From Adiantum capillus-veneris (Eukaryota > Streptophyta > Polypodiopsida > Polypodiales > Pteridaceae): a stretch of 64,000 nucleotides of DNA. Both the position numbers and the translations under genes were made by a program. This document shows positions 51,324-62,967 of this stretch, one piece after another (position 1 is the first letter of the stretch; each line of letters opens with the position of its first letter). The stretch spans positions 117,104,087 through 117,168,086 of the forward strand of contig CM043947.1 in NCBI GenBank assembly GCA_014529385.2, read 5' to 3'. Below the pieces are notes generated by a model, which had not been told where the DNA came from, did not search any database, and worked only from the letters and a program-made list of their open reading frames with translations.

Positions 51324-52049
51324 TGTTAAGTATGGAGCTTGATTTACCCTTGTAATTTTATGTGGTAAAAGCGCACATTTGTAAGGCCCTCATTATGAGG
51401 AGAAGCCATCGTGCATGAAGGAAAATCACTCATCGAAAACCAAAATTTTCACGGACAAGAATCAGGGGCAACTTTAGGGGCCTCGGGGGCGGAGGTCCCT
51501 GAGACTTTTTTTTCCCTCGTCGAAATATTCCTTTTCGCCGGAATATTATGGCCAGACGGAGGCCGAAAAGTGGTCGGAAGTCAATGGCCGGTGGCCGAAT
51601 TCAAAAGCGGACTTGTTTTTTCAAGGGCGACCACACATGGCCGGATTGGAGGGTCCGATTTGGACTTATTCGCACAAGGGCGGCTACACATGGCTGTCTC
51701 TCATAAGAGAGGGCAGCCCTTTTGGCCTATAAAAGGAAGCCATTTCTACACATATTTCATAGTGTGAAGTTGATGCAACAAGGTGAGTGTGACGTGGTGA
51801 GAGTGAAGCAAGGCGGGATCTCTATTAAGGGTTTAATCCCTTGTAAACTACTTCTTCTTTTGAAGTGCTAAAGTCATTGAGTGGCTGCTTTCCCGTGGAC
51901 GTAGTCCAAATTGGGTGAACCACGTATATCGTGTGTACTATCTCTCTCTCTCTCTCTCTCTACTTTATAATCTCTTGTGTGTGAAATCTATCTCTCTCCA
52001 TTAAGTAATCTACTCAAATATCTATTTAGCTTCGTCTTATTTCTTGACA
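51324..52049 (+). repeat. Right LTR of the Copia element
   Basis: It follows the purine-rich tract aagtgggaga (51313-51322). Compared with the left LTR it has scattered substitutions and a longer (CT)n run near 51940-51960. It ends ttcttgaca. Confidence 0.95.
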
Positions 52050-52369
52050 CAAACACACCCCCTCCCCCACCACCACCAAAAACAAGAAAAAAAAAAACCA
52101 ACTTAATTTATCAAATCAATAAAAGAAAAGTTTTCCCTTTGCTTTTCCTTTTCTCTTAGCCCAAGGGGTCTTTCAATATTCCCCTTAATTCAACCCGAAA
52201 ACAACGTTTGAGGCACCTATTTGTTTAATGGAGCTGAACAGCTTTGATTTGCATCCTGGTGGGCTTGGTGAGCAAGAAATTATGTGGCATCAAATTTATG
52301 GTGAGATATATTGTAGATATGTTAGAAGGTATCTTGTTGAATTCAAAACAATTCTATTTGTATCATAGG

Positions 52370-52525
52370 GGCAAGGAAACTGTATTTTTGGCACATTCCT
52401 TGTGGACCTTTGTACTTGGATGCTAAATGACATTTGCGTATGGTTGATAAGAAAAGATATGAATCTGCATATATTCTTACATGGAGAGCAAGCTATGAAG
52501 GTGCTAATGAGAAGCTTGATTATGT
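52370..52525 (+). pseudogene. Short gene-like exon fragment, unknown family
   Basis: One frame gives a protein-like stretch with W-H-I-P-C-G-P-L-Y-L-D-A-K, a TGA, then L-R-M-V-D-K-K-R-Y-E. It is bordered by an acceptor-like gtatcatag and a donor-like gattat|gtaagt. The internal TGA could have come from CGA. I do not recognise the family. It may be a decayed exon or chance. Confidence 0.3.
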
Positions 52526-52742
52526 AAGTGGAACACTTAAAGGTGTTCTATTTTTTTTTTTTTTTGTGTGTTGGGATGGGGCGGGGGAAAATGTGACATG
52601 TTTTTGAGAAATGATGTGGGACACCCCGATGAGTTTAGTAGATGATTTTTAATGATTTTGGAAGCCTTGCAAGAGGAAGCCCTTGTTGGTGCAACCAATT
52701 GTGGTGGGTTTGAATTGTGTAGTAGAGTTGCGTGCACATACG

Positions 52743-52749
<7 letters not shown>

Positions 52750-52782
<33 letters not shown>
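52750..52782. repeat. (GA)n microsatellite
   Basis: About 16 GA units follow a short TG run. The adjacent 52,800-53,640 region is non-coding with no features I can name. Confidence 0.95.
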
Positions 52783-52785
<3 letters not shown>

Positions 52786-53651
52786 CCTGTAGCTTGAGTT
52801 GAGGATGTTTGTCTCCTCAAGAGGGTAATTAACATGGGTGTTGAACTCTGCATTTCACCCCTCTTCTTGTCGTTTAGCGATGAATGTTGAATGGAGGGGA
52901 GCTCTCTTGCATGTGTGTGTGTCCGGTGTGTGTCTACGACTTGGTTTGTCTGTAAAAGCCCTTTGCTATACAAGTGAAGGGGAGAGCATTTTCCCATTTT
53001 ATCCACGGTTTTTTTTGAGATTTTTGGTCGAAAATTATAATTTTATGTGTAATTCTTTATTGGGACGGTTTTTAATTAGTTTATGTGCATATTTGGGAAC
53101 TATTTGGGAGCGGCCCATGGAGCCCCATGTTACACAATTCATAGTTGTTGAGATGGTGTCAGCTTGCAGTTTTTATGATTAAAAGTGCAGAGGTTTTACT
53201 TCATTTTTCTATTTAAAAAATTCCAAACATTAGTTTTGTTTTTGCTTCCTTGAGTGCAATTGATCATAGTTGGGGCTATGGTAGTATATAGGGAAGCTAG
53301 TTGAGGGTTGGTGGGTTTAGCTGTGTGGAAGGGTGAGAAAATTTGTGAGTGGAGATTGGCCCACATCGTTTTGTAAGAGCTATTTATTTTGTCTTGCAAG
53401 TGAAGATCGGCTCACATCTTCTTGCAAGAGATAATTTGTTTTCCTTATCGATTTGTGAATATGAAGGTGTTATACCATCTGCAAATCCTTCACAACAAGG
53501 CTAGGGCAAAAACCTCCACACAGTAGATAGGGAATATTGCTTAGCTTGATTTTAGCTAAGATGCAAGATTCCTAAAATCAGGCACCAAATGTAATGGGAG
53601 ACATTCTGTACGGTGGTAGAGTGACAACATGATTTTCTAGTAAAGATCGCA

Positions 53652-53768
<117 letters not shown>

Positions 53769-55038
53769 GATAGACCATCATCCATGACTACAAACAGTAG
53801 CACACAACCATGTAACATCCAACAAGCATTGATACACACTGATCATTAAACTCTAGATGGAGAAAAGAGTGGTGATACTAGAGGTTTGTGTAAATCCCTA
53901 CCTTAAACAAGATATTAAGCATGAGGAAGATGATAAAAAACACGTGAGATCTCAAGCTAGTGAAGGCATATAGAAGTTTGCTAACTTCATCAGGTAGTAT
54001 AAAACAGATCATAGTGGGTGAGGAAGGGCGAGGGTGCGATCGCTGCAAGGTTACACTTGCCATATGGTACATAAAAAGATGGAGAGATGCACTAGTGATT
54101 AGTGTGCCATGATGCTCATGTATTCTATCCTCATCAAATATAGTGATTTCCCCCCAAGTGTAATGCATTGCCATTGCTCTCTATGTTGTGACTCACTTTC
54201 TTTTTCCTTCCCTTGAGTTGTAGTGCATCACTTAGAGCAAGTCCCTAGTTCTAATGCATTCTTCCACCATCCACCAAGTGTGTGCCAACAACCTGCTATA
54301 TAGGATTGGAGAAGTCCATTAGGTTTACAATTAATCTGAATTGTGATCATAGCAGTGAATGTGGGTTAGATAGTGCTTATGGTGCTTTTTTCAGTTTCAT
54401 GTGGGAAATTATTGGTCATGATGAAGGCTAGATTCCCCTAGCCTAGCCCATGTGGTCCATAGTCTAGAGAGAGGTGGTCTATACAATAACTCATGGTATA
54501 TTAAATTAAAACAAGAGACTAGGGTGGAGAATTGGGTAGATGGCACTTTCATTGATTGGAGACAATGTATTTGCCATGCTAAGCTAGAAATCTTCCCTAT
54601 TTAAGTAGAGACTAGTATTTCAGTGGTAAGCAACAAAACCATTCCATTCACTTGTGATCTAGTCATGCTTGATGATCTAGTCATTCCATTCACTTGTGAT
54701 CTAGTCATGGATTGTCATAAAATTGAGAATTTGCAGATGCTTGATGATCTATAGACTATTGCCCAATACTGTTGTATCATTGCGATGTGATTCGGTTCAT
54801 GCAAAGGCCATCATTGGCATATGTGTGAGTGCATATAGCTATGGTGTGGATACATGCTATTTTTTGACAATTTTTCAATGTGGTTATATACATAATTTGT
54901 GCGTGAGTGTGTGTATATATGGATATCTACATATGCTTGAGAATGTGCATCAGTGTGTGTGCTTGTTTGTTTTTGTCTTGGGATGTGTGCTCATGTGTGT
55001 GTCATATATGCAAAAAAGAGGGAGTGCTTAATTTTTAC

Positions 55039-55204
<166 letters not shown>

Positions 55205-55721
55205 ACCACATAGTGCTTATGTGCACTTTGTACAAGCAAGGTTTATTTACATGTGGAACATTCAAAACATACAAACCCACTATCCAATCTTTTGGGGTGA
55301 CCTTACATCATTTCTCACAACACACCACTACATAAAGGATTTGACAGTTGCCTTCCCTCACAACTTTATGCCTTTTGATGGTGACAAGCCATTTTGATTG
55401 CATCGAGCGTGTGCAAGTCCAGCGTGGGGAGCAAGGTGATCTCAACCGGCCACGTGAGAAGGGGGCTTGGCAAGGGGGTGGGGTTTCCAACTATTAAACC
55501 CATCATAAACCCAAGCTAGGGGGGCGCTGTGGAGTGCCGGCGTGGCGGGGCACTAGGGGTGACAATGCATGCCACAATGGAACAAGTGGGGGATGACTAG
55601 TCCGCGGCCACATTGATGGTCATCATTAGGGTAGGGGGATGGGACTGAATATAGTCTCTTCATGCATGCCTCGATGCTCAACGATAGAATGGCATGAGGG
55701 TGGGCATTCAATGCCCATACA

Positions 55722-55722
<1 letters not shown>

Positions 55723-55779
<57 letters not shown>
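55723..55779. repeat. (CT)n microsatellite
   Basis: About 28 CT units, opposite in strand sense to the AG tracts at 53.7 and 55.1 kb. The flanking 55,210-56,290 is non-coding in my reading. Confidence 0.95.
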
Positions 55780-55781
<2 letters not shown>

Positions 55782-56296
55782 CGCCTTACTCCTCTCACTC
55801 CTACTTGAGATTGCATGTAGAGGAGTATCAAGGATCATTGACAGCCGGCCGCAAGGGGTGCAGGCCATCGCCAAAGCTCGAGCACCAACTCTAATGGAAG
55901 GTGGAAAAACCACAAGGAAGGCAAAGAACATCACACATGCGGGGCTCCTACTTCACTCCCCCGCCTAAGGTTGCAAAAAGGGGAACCTGCAAAAGTAGAA
56001 GTAAGGCCCAATTGTGGGTAACTAGAAGAGGGGATGCTATTTTTGTCATGGGGCTGCACATGACATGCTATTGGCTGGCCTCTTAACCTGTGTTCCCTTT
56101 TTGCAAGTGATGACCTAGGAGGAGGACTTTTCATCACAATGCGGGGAAGCAGACATGCTTGAAAGTGGATAGGCAAGGCATTTGTACACTACCCAATTAG
56201 CCTAGGTTTAGGGTAGGGAGGTGGGCATGAGATTCTCACCCTTATAAAATGGGATGCAGGTCACGATAGAGGTGGTGGTGTCGGAGGAGAAGGAGG

Positions 56297-56297
<1 letters not shown>

Positions 56298-56332
<35 letters not shown>
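56298..56332. repeat. Uninterrupted 35-bp G tract
   Basis: Thirty-five consecutive G lie between gaggaggc and atcccc. Such runs can form G-quadruplex structures and are prone to length error in sequencing. Sequence 56,340-57,110 holds no supported gene. Confidence 0.95.
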
Positions 56333-56333
<1 letters not shown>

Positions 56334-57117
56334 TCCCCCTATCACTCTTCCTATGAAAAAGAACCCAAGTAATCTCCTTGTCAAGGGGGGTAAGGACGTG
56401 AAGCACGCTCCTGCACAATAAAGAAACACATGAGCTCAAAGTATGGCGAAGTCCAAATTAAGATCAAAGTTTTGTGAGGATAGACATGGGATGGTAAGCC
56501 CTAATGTTGGAGATGTGATAGAAGCCACTCTCAGCCAAAATCAAGTATGTTTGGGTTTACACTTGCACACGACCATGAGGGTGCTTGCTGAAGTATGTTT
56601 CTAGATGATGCAGGGTACTAGTAAGGGGAAAGAAATAACCATATCTCTAGAGGGTCAAATATTGCATGAGGCCAGTGCCAACAAAAAGTAGGTATGTTCG
56701 GGTTTATGCCTACTCATGGCCATGGCAAGGAGATAGACATACCTTCAGATGGGGACATGTCCCAAATTACGCATGGGGATCCTCCTACTATGGAGTTTCC
56801 TCCTATTGTGGAGTTGATGACAAAGAGAGGGGTGTAGGTATGTTTACCTTCTCCATTTTGAGCTTTCTTGGGTTTACACATTGGGTCCATGATTGCACGT
56901 CGGGCTTGCTTGGGTTTTCATGCCATATCAAGATTTCTCGGGTTATCTATCAAGTCTGTGGTGCTAAAAAGTTTACATGTCATGGATTTTGTTTATAAGG
57001 TGGGTTGATCTCCCAATATTTTTCTTATGGGTAGAGGGCAAAGCACTCGAGGATGAATGCCTAGATGGCAAAGCCAAATGATAACAAGCTAAGAGTGCGG
57101 ATGGGAAGAGGCTACTT

Positions 57118-57366
57118 GTGAATCACAAGGAGAAGGTCCAAATGAAGGGTTTTGACGTGAAGAATCCCCTTATGAAGCCCAAGGAGAAGGGCCCAATGAA
57201 GGGTTATGATGCAAAGAAGCCCCTTGTGAAGCCCAAGGAGAAGGTCCCAATGAAGGGTTCAGACATGGTTCAAAAGCCCTTGATTGTCCACTTAAAGGGT
57301 CGTGAGGTGGAGAAGCAACACAAGGTGATCGTTGAAAGGGGGAAGGGAAAGCTTCACTTAGTCTAA
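57118..57366 (+). CDS. Lys-rich ORF with an 18-residue tandem repeat
   Basis: The 82-residue ORF has about 2.8 copies of an 18-residue unit (K-E-K-x-x-M-K-G-x-D then K-P-L-x-K-P), from a 54-bp DNA repeat starting near 57127. It has no ATG context or splice evidence beyond the ORF. It may be a fragment of a repetitive basic protein or a transposon ORF. Function is unknown. Confidence 0.3.
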   Translation: MNHKEKVQMKGFDVKNPLMKPKEKGPMKGYDAKKPLVKPKEKVPMKGSDMVQKPLIVHLKGREVEKQHKVIVERGKGKLHLV

Positions 57367-57603
57367 GAGAAGACCAACGCAAAAGCTAAAATTGCCACCA
57401 CCAAAAGAAGCCAAGGCTAGTAAGAGAAAGCTTCTTGAAGAAGCGGTTGGTTTATGGTCTACATCCAAGTGGGCGAAGGCCGAAACCTCTCTGCCATTGA
57501 GGGGACGTCCTATAAGTCACTCTCTATCCCAGTTATACACTTAGTCTAGGGCATGCCCTGTTTTACATTAGGTTAACAGGGTCTCCCTACCATTTCTAAA
57601 GTT

Positions 57604-58120
57604 ATGCAGATATTTTATTTGATACAAGTGAGAAGAGCCGAGCCATTATTGCCATCCCAACCAAATGCAGAGCTTTATGTTGATGGGAAGCTTGTGTGGA
57701 TGTGCGGAGTAGATCCGGCTTGCCCAATCAAAAACACGCGGATGGAGAAACAACGATGTATGGTGGACCACCTTTGTAAGAAACATGGGCTGAGGGTGGG
57801 GAATCCACATAGAGTGGTAGGGAGGGTGATATGTGCTCCCTTAAACCCCATTTCAAAGTCTTCAGCCAGAGATAGGTTACGGCGCAAAAGCGATTTGATG
57901 ACATGGACCCCAAGTATGAGCTGAGTTGCAACGCTATTCAAGCAAGGGCCCTCATTAGGGACTTGGAAGCCTGGAATTGTATTCACAAGAAGCAAGTACA
58001 ATGCAACACAGATGACTTTCTCCTTGAATTTGTGGCGTCTCATATGCGAAAGGATGATGCTATGCAAGCCATCAAGAAAGATGCTATAGTGAGGAAGATA
58101 AGGCAAGGCTACAAATGCCA
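57604..58120 (+). pseudogene. Zinc-finger-like ORF with frameshift, unknown
   Basis: The first frame (57604-57924) contains M-C-G-V-D-P-A-C followed by H-L-C-K-K-H, a possible CCHH metal-binding pattern. Around 57860-57905 the protein-like reading passes to another frame, from M-D-P-K-Y-E-L to G-Y-K-C-H-V at 58120. It is cut by the 28-bp C tract. I cannot name it. A transposon-derived zinc-finger protein is one possibility. Confidence 0.35.
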
Positions 58121-58134
58121 TGTGACTCTCTCTT

Positions 58135-58162
58135 CCCCCCCCCCCCCCCCCCCCCCCCCCCC
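58135..58162. repeat. 28-bp C tract
   Basis: Twenty-eight consecutive C follow ctctctctt. From about 58160 to 58500 a T-rich phrase containing tttttagggttt recurs many times with variation, partly telomere-like in wording (tttaggg) but irregular. Confidence 0.95.
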
Positions 58163-58502
58163 GGGTTTGGACTCTCTCTCACGGTTTTTAGGGTTTTGTC
58201 ACCTCTTTTTTGTTGTTTTTAGGGTTATTACATCGTTTTTTTTGCTGTTTTTTGGGTTTCAAAATTATTTTTTTGATGTTTCTAGAATTTTTCCATTGTT
58301 TTTTTGTTCTTTTTAGGGTTTCAAAACTATTTCTTGCTATTTTTTTGGGATTTCAAAATTGTTTTTTGTCATTTTCATGGTTTTGTCATTGTTTTAACTG
58401 TTTTTTAGGGTTTTGAATATTTATTTTTCTGTTTTTAAAAGTTGAAACTGTTTTTCTCTATTTTTTAGGGTTTCACAAGCATTTCTTACTGTTTTTTAGA
58501 GT

Positions 58503-58540
<38 letters not shown>

Positions 58541-58618
58541 GGTCTCCCTCCATTGGGTTACCCATTGACCCCTTTCACATGCCTCCCTAGTGGCTATAGC
58601 TGCCTCCCTCTCAACATG

Positions 58619-59211
58619 AATTTCTCAATCACCAACAAGCGGATATTAACACTTGAAGTTGAAGTGAAGGAGAGGAAGAAAGAGATGGAGGCAACCTTTC
58701 TTCAAAAGATGGTGGAATGTAAAGAGGAGAAGAATAACCTATGCGAAAGGATGTCCCACGTCGAAGAGCAAGTGGCTTCACAGGAAGCCACAATCCAAAC
58801 TCTCCAAGGTGAACTTCTTGTAGCAAAAAGTGGGCGTCTCAAAGAAGGCAAAATTCAGCCATCCATGATGGAAGAATTGAATACTATGAGAGAAGAAATA
58901 CGGCTTATCAAGGAAGATGAGGAGAAGAAGTCATGGGCCACGGTCATCTCCGCAACACAAAAGAAAGTATTGATAGGAGGCCGAAAAATGGATTGAGGTC
59001 ACCAAGAAAGGGAAAGGTAAGGAAGCTCCTTGTACACCAACTCTTATTAACATGACCCTCGAAGAGGAACAAAGAAGGAGGGTGCATGCTCTACATGTGA
59101 GGGTAACCGGCCTCAAGGAAATAAAAAATGTGGAAAAAGAGGTCACAATCCTCACATCCATGATGGGGGTGGGTAAGCATGCTATAACATTTAATGCACT
59201 AGTAACTTGTG
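58619..59211 (+). pseudogene. LINE ORF1-like coiled-coil protein fragment
   Basis: From the ATG at 58616 a Lys/Glu-rich coiled coil of about 100 residues leads to S-W-A-T-V-I. A frameshift near 58975 is followed by W-I-E-V-T-K-K-G-K-G-K and then R-R-R-V-H-A-L-H-V-R-V-T-G-L-K-E. The last part resembles ORF1/nucleic-acid-binding proteins of plant retroelements. The frame stops at 59215, where a Gypsy LTR begins. Confidence 0.5.
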
Positions 59212-60845
59212 TGTAGCGGAAAATGATAACATAGTGAGCATTTTATTAAGAACAAGGTCCTAATGAGCATAGAGAGAGTACTTAATTTGAGAAAGCAACA
59301 TATCAATTTACACCTAGCTAGTTTGGCATAGACAATACTTGAAAAGAGAGAGAAATAGAACAATTGACAACAGTTGAGGACTGGATTTACATGGAGCCAG
59401 TCCCCCCTCCAAAATGGCTTTGTATTATAACTTCTCCCATCAAAGAAGACTTTTGTACAATACAACCTTTGTGTTCCTTGACAAAACTCGTTGGTGCAAT
59501 GAAGATGGAAGCTTCATGCACCAAATTATGCTTGAAAACCACACCTAGTGTCCCTAGCCTCAGTCCAAGACCTCACACACCTTGAAAAATGGTGAGAGCT
59601 AGCAGGGAATGAGGAAAGATTGAGAGGAAGAAGATGTATCTTACGAGAAGGAGTATTCTCCTCACGTAATCACTCTAATAGCATAGCTTAGCTTAGTAAT
59701 TAGCATGGTAGAGGAGATGAGCATGCCATTGAAGCTTGGCTCTTGGTTGGATTTGCATTCCATTGCCAAGAGTTGTTGGTGTAGGTCTCTACTTATGAAT
59801 GCTTAGAGAAGGAGATGGAGTTCTTGCTCCACATGAGTTTTGTGTGTGTGTAGCAAAGTGAGTTAGACTAAAAATGCCAACTCTCTCTCTACTTGGTCGA
59901 CCCCTCTTCCCTTTTTCTCTTGTTGACATCCCATTGGTTACTGCAGGGCTTAGCCAATAACATATAAGAAGCATAATTGATAGCCTTGTGACATGTGTCC
60001 CCCTTTCCCCTTTTGTGAGAGCTTTAAGTAATTAAATAATTTATTTAAACTTTCATTGGACCTTTTAGTATTCTGGCCAATGGGAATCAAGCAAGCTATT
60101 AGGGCTGTTGGGACCCCTTGATAGACTGTCCAATAGTCTTCTAGGGAGCTTAATTTCTATTGGTTCTTTTATCAAGCAATTTTAAATTGATTAGACTAAT
60201 TTTACTCTAGCCTAATTCTCATTGGTCCACCTCTATGGCCATCCAATAGGATTTGAGGGAAAATTGGGGGCAACTGGGCTAGGAGCCTCCCATGTGTCCA
60301 TTCTTCCCTTTGGGGAGAGCTTGGGATTGTGTGTGTGTGTTTCTCTCTCTCTTCCCCTACCATTAGGGCTCGCCCCGTCCTTCCTAGGGATGTGGGAAGA
60401 CTTTTTAGTCTTCTCATAACCATCCAGTTTTCCCACCTTTGGCCATTGGACATTTTAGTTAATTTTTGGAACCTTAGCATATGGAAGTCTTAATGGAGCT
60501 GAACCTTAGATCTTTTAAGCTCCATTTATGCACATTTCTCTTTTGTAGACTTCCCACCTTTGGATCCCTATTTTCCCTCCTTTGGATCCCTGCTAAGACC
60601 GGTCTGGTAGCCTTACAAATATTCTAGCTTTTACTCCCCTGGTACTTCCCCATATTAAATGATCAGTTTAACATGAGAAAATCATTTGGGAGAATTAGAT
60701 ATTAGTTTTTATGACATAACCTCTCTCTTGAAATCATAGTCGTCCTTCTCTACCTCATAGTCGTTCAACTATGAGGTAGAGAAGATAAAGCCTAGTCATT
60801 AATCCCTTTGCTAGCGGATAGAGGATCCCTATTTTACCCTACGAC
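59212..60845 (-). mobile_element. Minus-strand Gypsy 3' fragment (LTR plus end of internal region)
   Basis: On the minus strand, 60845-60717 matches the end of the internal region of the 30-41 kb element (about 39390-39495), including the aagagagagg tract. A complete-looking LTR follows, from tgtcat at 60716 to about 59212. It shares ggaacacaaagg and ttttggaggggggactgg with the other copy, but is clearly diverged and shorter (about 1.5 kb), with no long GA/CA runs. Everything upstream of the tract is missing, so it is a truncated element. Its body contains small inverted words (ctacctcatagtcgttcaac and the reverse at 60752-60785). Confidence 0.8.
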
Positions 60846-61653
60846 ACCGTGCTAGAGAGCTACATCAATTGTGGATTGGCATAGAAGTGGTGGATATGAG
60901 CCGACACACAGGTTGACGAAATGCTTTGATCAGAGGCATTCTAATGTGGACCATGCATGACTATCCCAGACTAACAGAATGCTCATGTGGTTTATACTCA
61001 AACTCAAACTCAAACACTATAAATCTTGGTTTTTCTCAAGCTTATCTATTGCCATGTGTATACATGCAGGGCTTCAAACAAGCCGATACAGAGCATGTGT
61101 CACATGTGGACCTAGACCGAATGCACATCGGATGCCCTCATTGAAGAAGCAAATCTACGAAGGGTCATCAAGCGTATCTTCTAGAGAATCATGTGTTACA
61201 CAACGGCTTTTTGGAAAGAGAGCCACCGAGGATGTTTGCACAAGTATGGTTAGAGTAGAAGGAGATGTGTGATGACGGTTTGTCCCAGGGATGAAGAGAC
61301 TCTCTCTATGGTACGAGTTACCATATTGGCCCCGACTCATGATCAATCACTTGCTTGATCCAATGCACATAATCAAGAATGTGGGTCGTATGGAGCAATA
61401 TTGGCCGTAGACAGCATCCGATGGATCGATAAAACTCCTAAAGCGCCATGGATTTTCACAGGAGCCCAAGAACGCAAAATAAAAGAGACCATTTGATCTG
61501 TACGGACCCCCACTGGCGTAATGCACTTGCTCCGAATGTGTTTCACTAAAAAAGAAAAGCTTACCAGTTTGAAGTCACACAACTCGCATAAAATGTGTTA
61601 GGTATGTTTGAAGTGGAATATATCATAGTGGGAATTGTGTAACAAATTCGTGT

Positions 61654-62106
61654 GTGGAATTTAATATCATTGCTAGATGTGTTTTGCAATTTATTTTACC
61701 GGTGGCCATTGAGGGATGTTTGTCTCCTGACGTCTGTAACACAATATACAAACTTACGAAGTTGGTGCAACGGATCTCACAAAAGGAGATCAATGTAAAC
61801 TCCATACCATTTGCCAAACTAAATGCTGCGAAGGTTGTGTGCATGCTTGAGAAACACTTTCCTACTACCATGCTAACCATTCAGGTGCATCTTCTTGTTC
61901 ACATAGTTGATGAGGTGGAAATAGCTGGCACAATACATTCCAAAAGGATGTTCTTTTTAGAACTTTTCATGAAAACACTTAAGGGATATGTGCGTCAGAA
62001 GGCACATCCAGAGGGTAGCATGGCAGAAGGTTGGCTGGTATCAGAGTCCCTAGTTTACATTGGAGAGTGGCTAGACGGATTTGATAAAGCCCATGACACG
62101 CTATAG
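61654..62106 (+). CDS. Longest open block of the CACTA transposase (DUF4218-like)
   Basis: The 150-residue continuous frame carries the DUF4218 signatures: L-P-V-A-I-E-G, then a Cys-Met-Leu-Glu-K-H-F-P segment, H-L-L-V-H-I-V-D-E, and P-E-G-S-M-A-E-G-W-L. It is a fragment of the transposase pseudogene, not an independent gene. Confidence 0.8.
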   Translation: MEFNIIARCVLQFILPVAIEGCLSPDVCNTIYKLTKLVQRISQKEINVNSIPFAKLNAAKVVCMLEKHFPTTMLTIQVHLLVHIVDEVEIAGTIHSKRMFFLELFMKTLKGYVRQKAHPEGSMAEGWLVSESLVYIGEWLDGFDKAHDTL

Positions 62107-62967
62107 AGAACCATAAATGATGAGCGCATATCTGGGATTATCATGTGCAATCTCGGTGTTGAGAAGAAGATGACGAAAGATCTAGAGGCTAAAATCAATC
62201 AATTTTGCATGCTTCACAATCCAGTGATGTAAAATTGGATTTCACAATACGAGGATGCAAAGCAAGAGCGACAAAGGGCACGGATCGAGTGGAGACAAGG
62301 AAGACGATCACTGATGCATTATCCGGCGGGTCTGGAGAGCCTACCAACATTCATGAGCTTAAGATGGTTGCACAACCAATTGAAAAGCGTACAACAGTGT
62401 GGTGAAGAAGTGACTGAGGAGGAGTGGGACTACTCTCGAGGTTGCGCGACCAAGGTAAGTTTGCAATGTACGACTAGTGACTTTCTAGATGTTTGAACGG
62501 CCACTCATAATCTTTGTTGGTTGTAGTATAAGTCATACACAACAGCATGGTGTAAAGGTCGACATTTTAGGATGGAACGAGCTGACAAAAAGCATTTTAC
62601 TCAAGATTGTGCAATCATGGCAAAATTTGAACAGTCTAGTCGACGACGGTCCTCTGATGCAGATCCTGTTGGTGGAACTCACATACTTTGGCACGCTTCA
62701 AGAGATTTTGAGGATAGATTATAGAGGACTTTTTGGGGAGTTTCTCTATGTGCAATGGTTCAAGATAAACATGGAGGGTTGCAAGCTACTGTGCGCAGAA
62801 GAGAGTTTGGTTTCCTTGAAGTGGATTCAACTAAAAAATGGACCGACGTAAGAGACAGTTTCGTACTACTCGAGCATTGTGAACAAGTAAGTTATGTGCT
62901 TGGAAGCTATCCAATTTTAGAAGTTATGTGCTTGGAAGCTCTCATGTAAGTTATATGGCTTTGGCAG

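Larger units (their letters stand above)
46664..52049 (+). mobile_element. Complete-length Ty1/Copia LTR retrotransposon (defective)
   Basis: The 5,386-bp element is bounded by TG...CA LTRs and a perfect 5-bp target duplication, CAAAC, at 46659-46663 and 52050-52054. Gag, protease, integrase, RT and RNase H are in Copia order. The two LTRs are close in sequence, with point differences and a longer CT run in the right one. Coding capacity is broken by one in-frame TGA and an RNase H deletion. Confidence 0.95.

Noticed and set aside
56666-56998. 110-residue + strand ORF
   Set aside because: No recognisable domain, no splice or start context, and odd composition (Tyr/Trp/Cys) typical of chance frames.
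58160-58500. Telomere-like tttaggg words
   Set aside because: The phrase is irregular, embedded in T-rich sequence, and never forms a perfect heptamer array.
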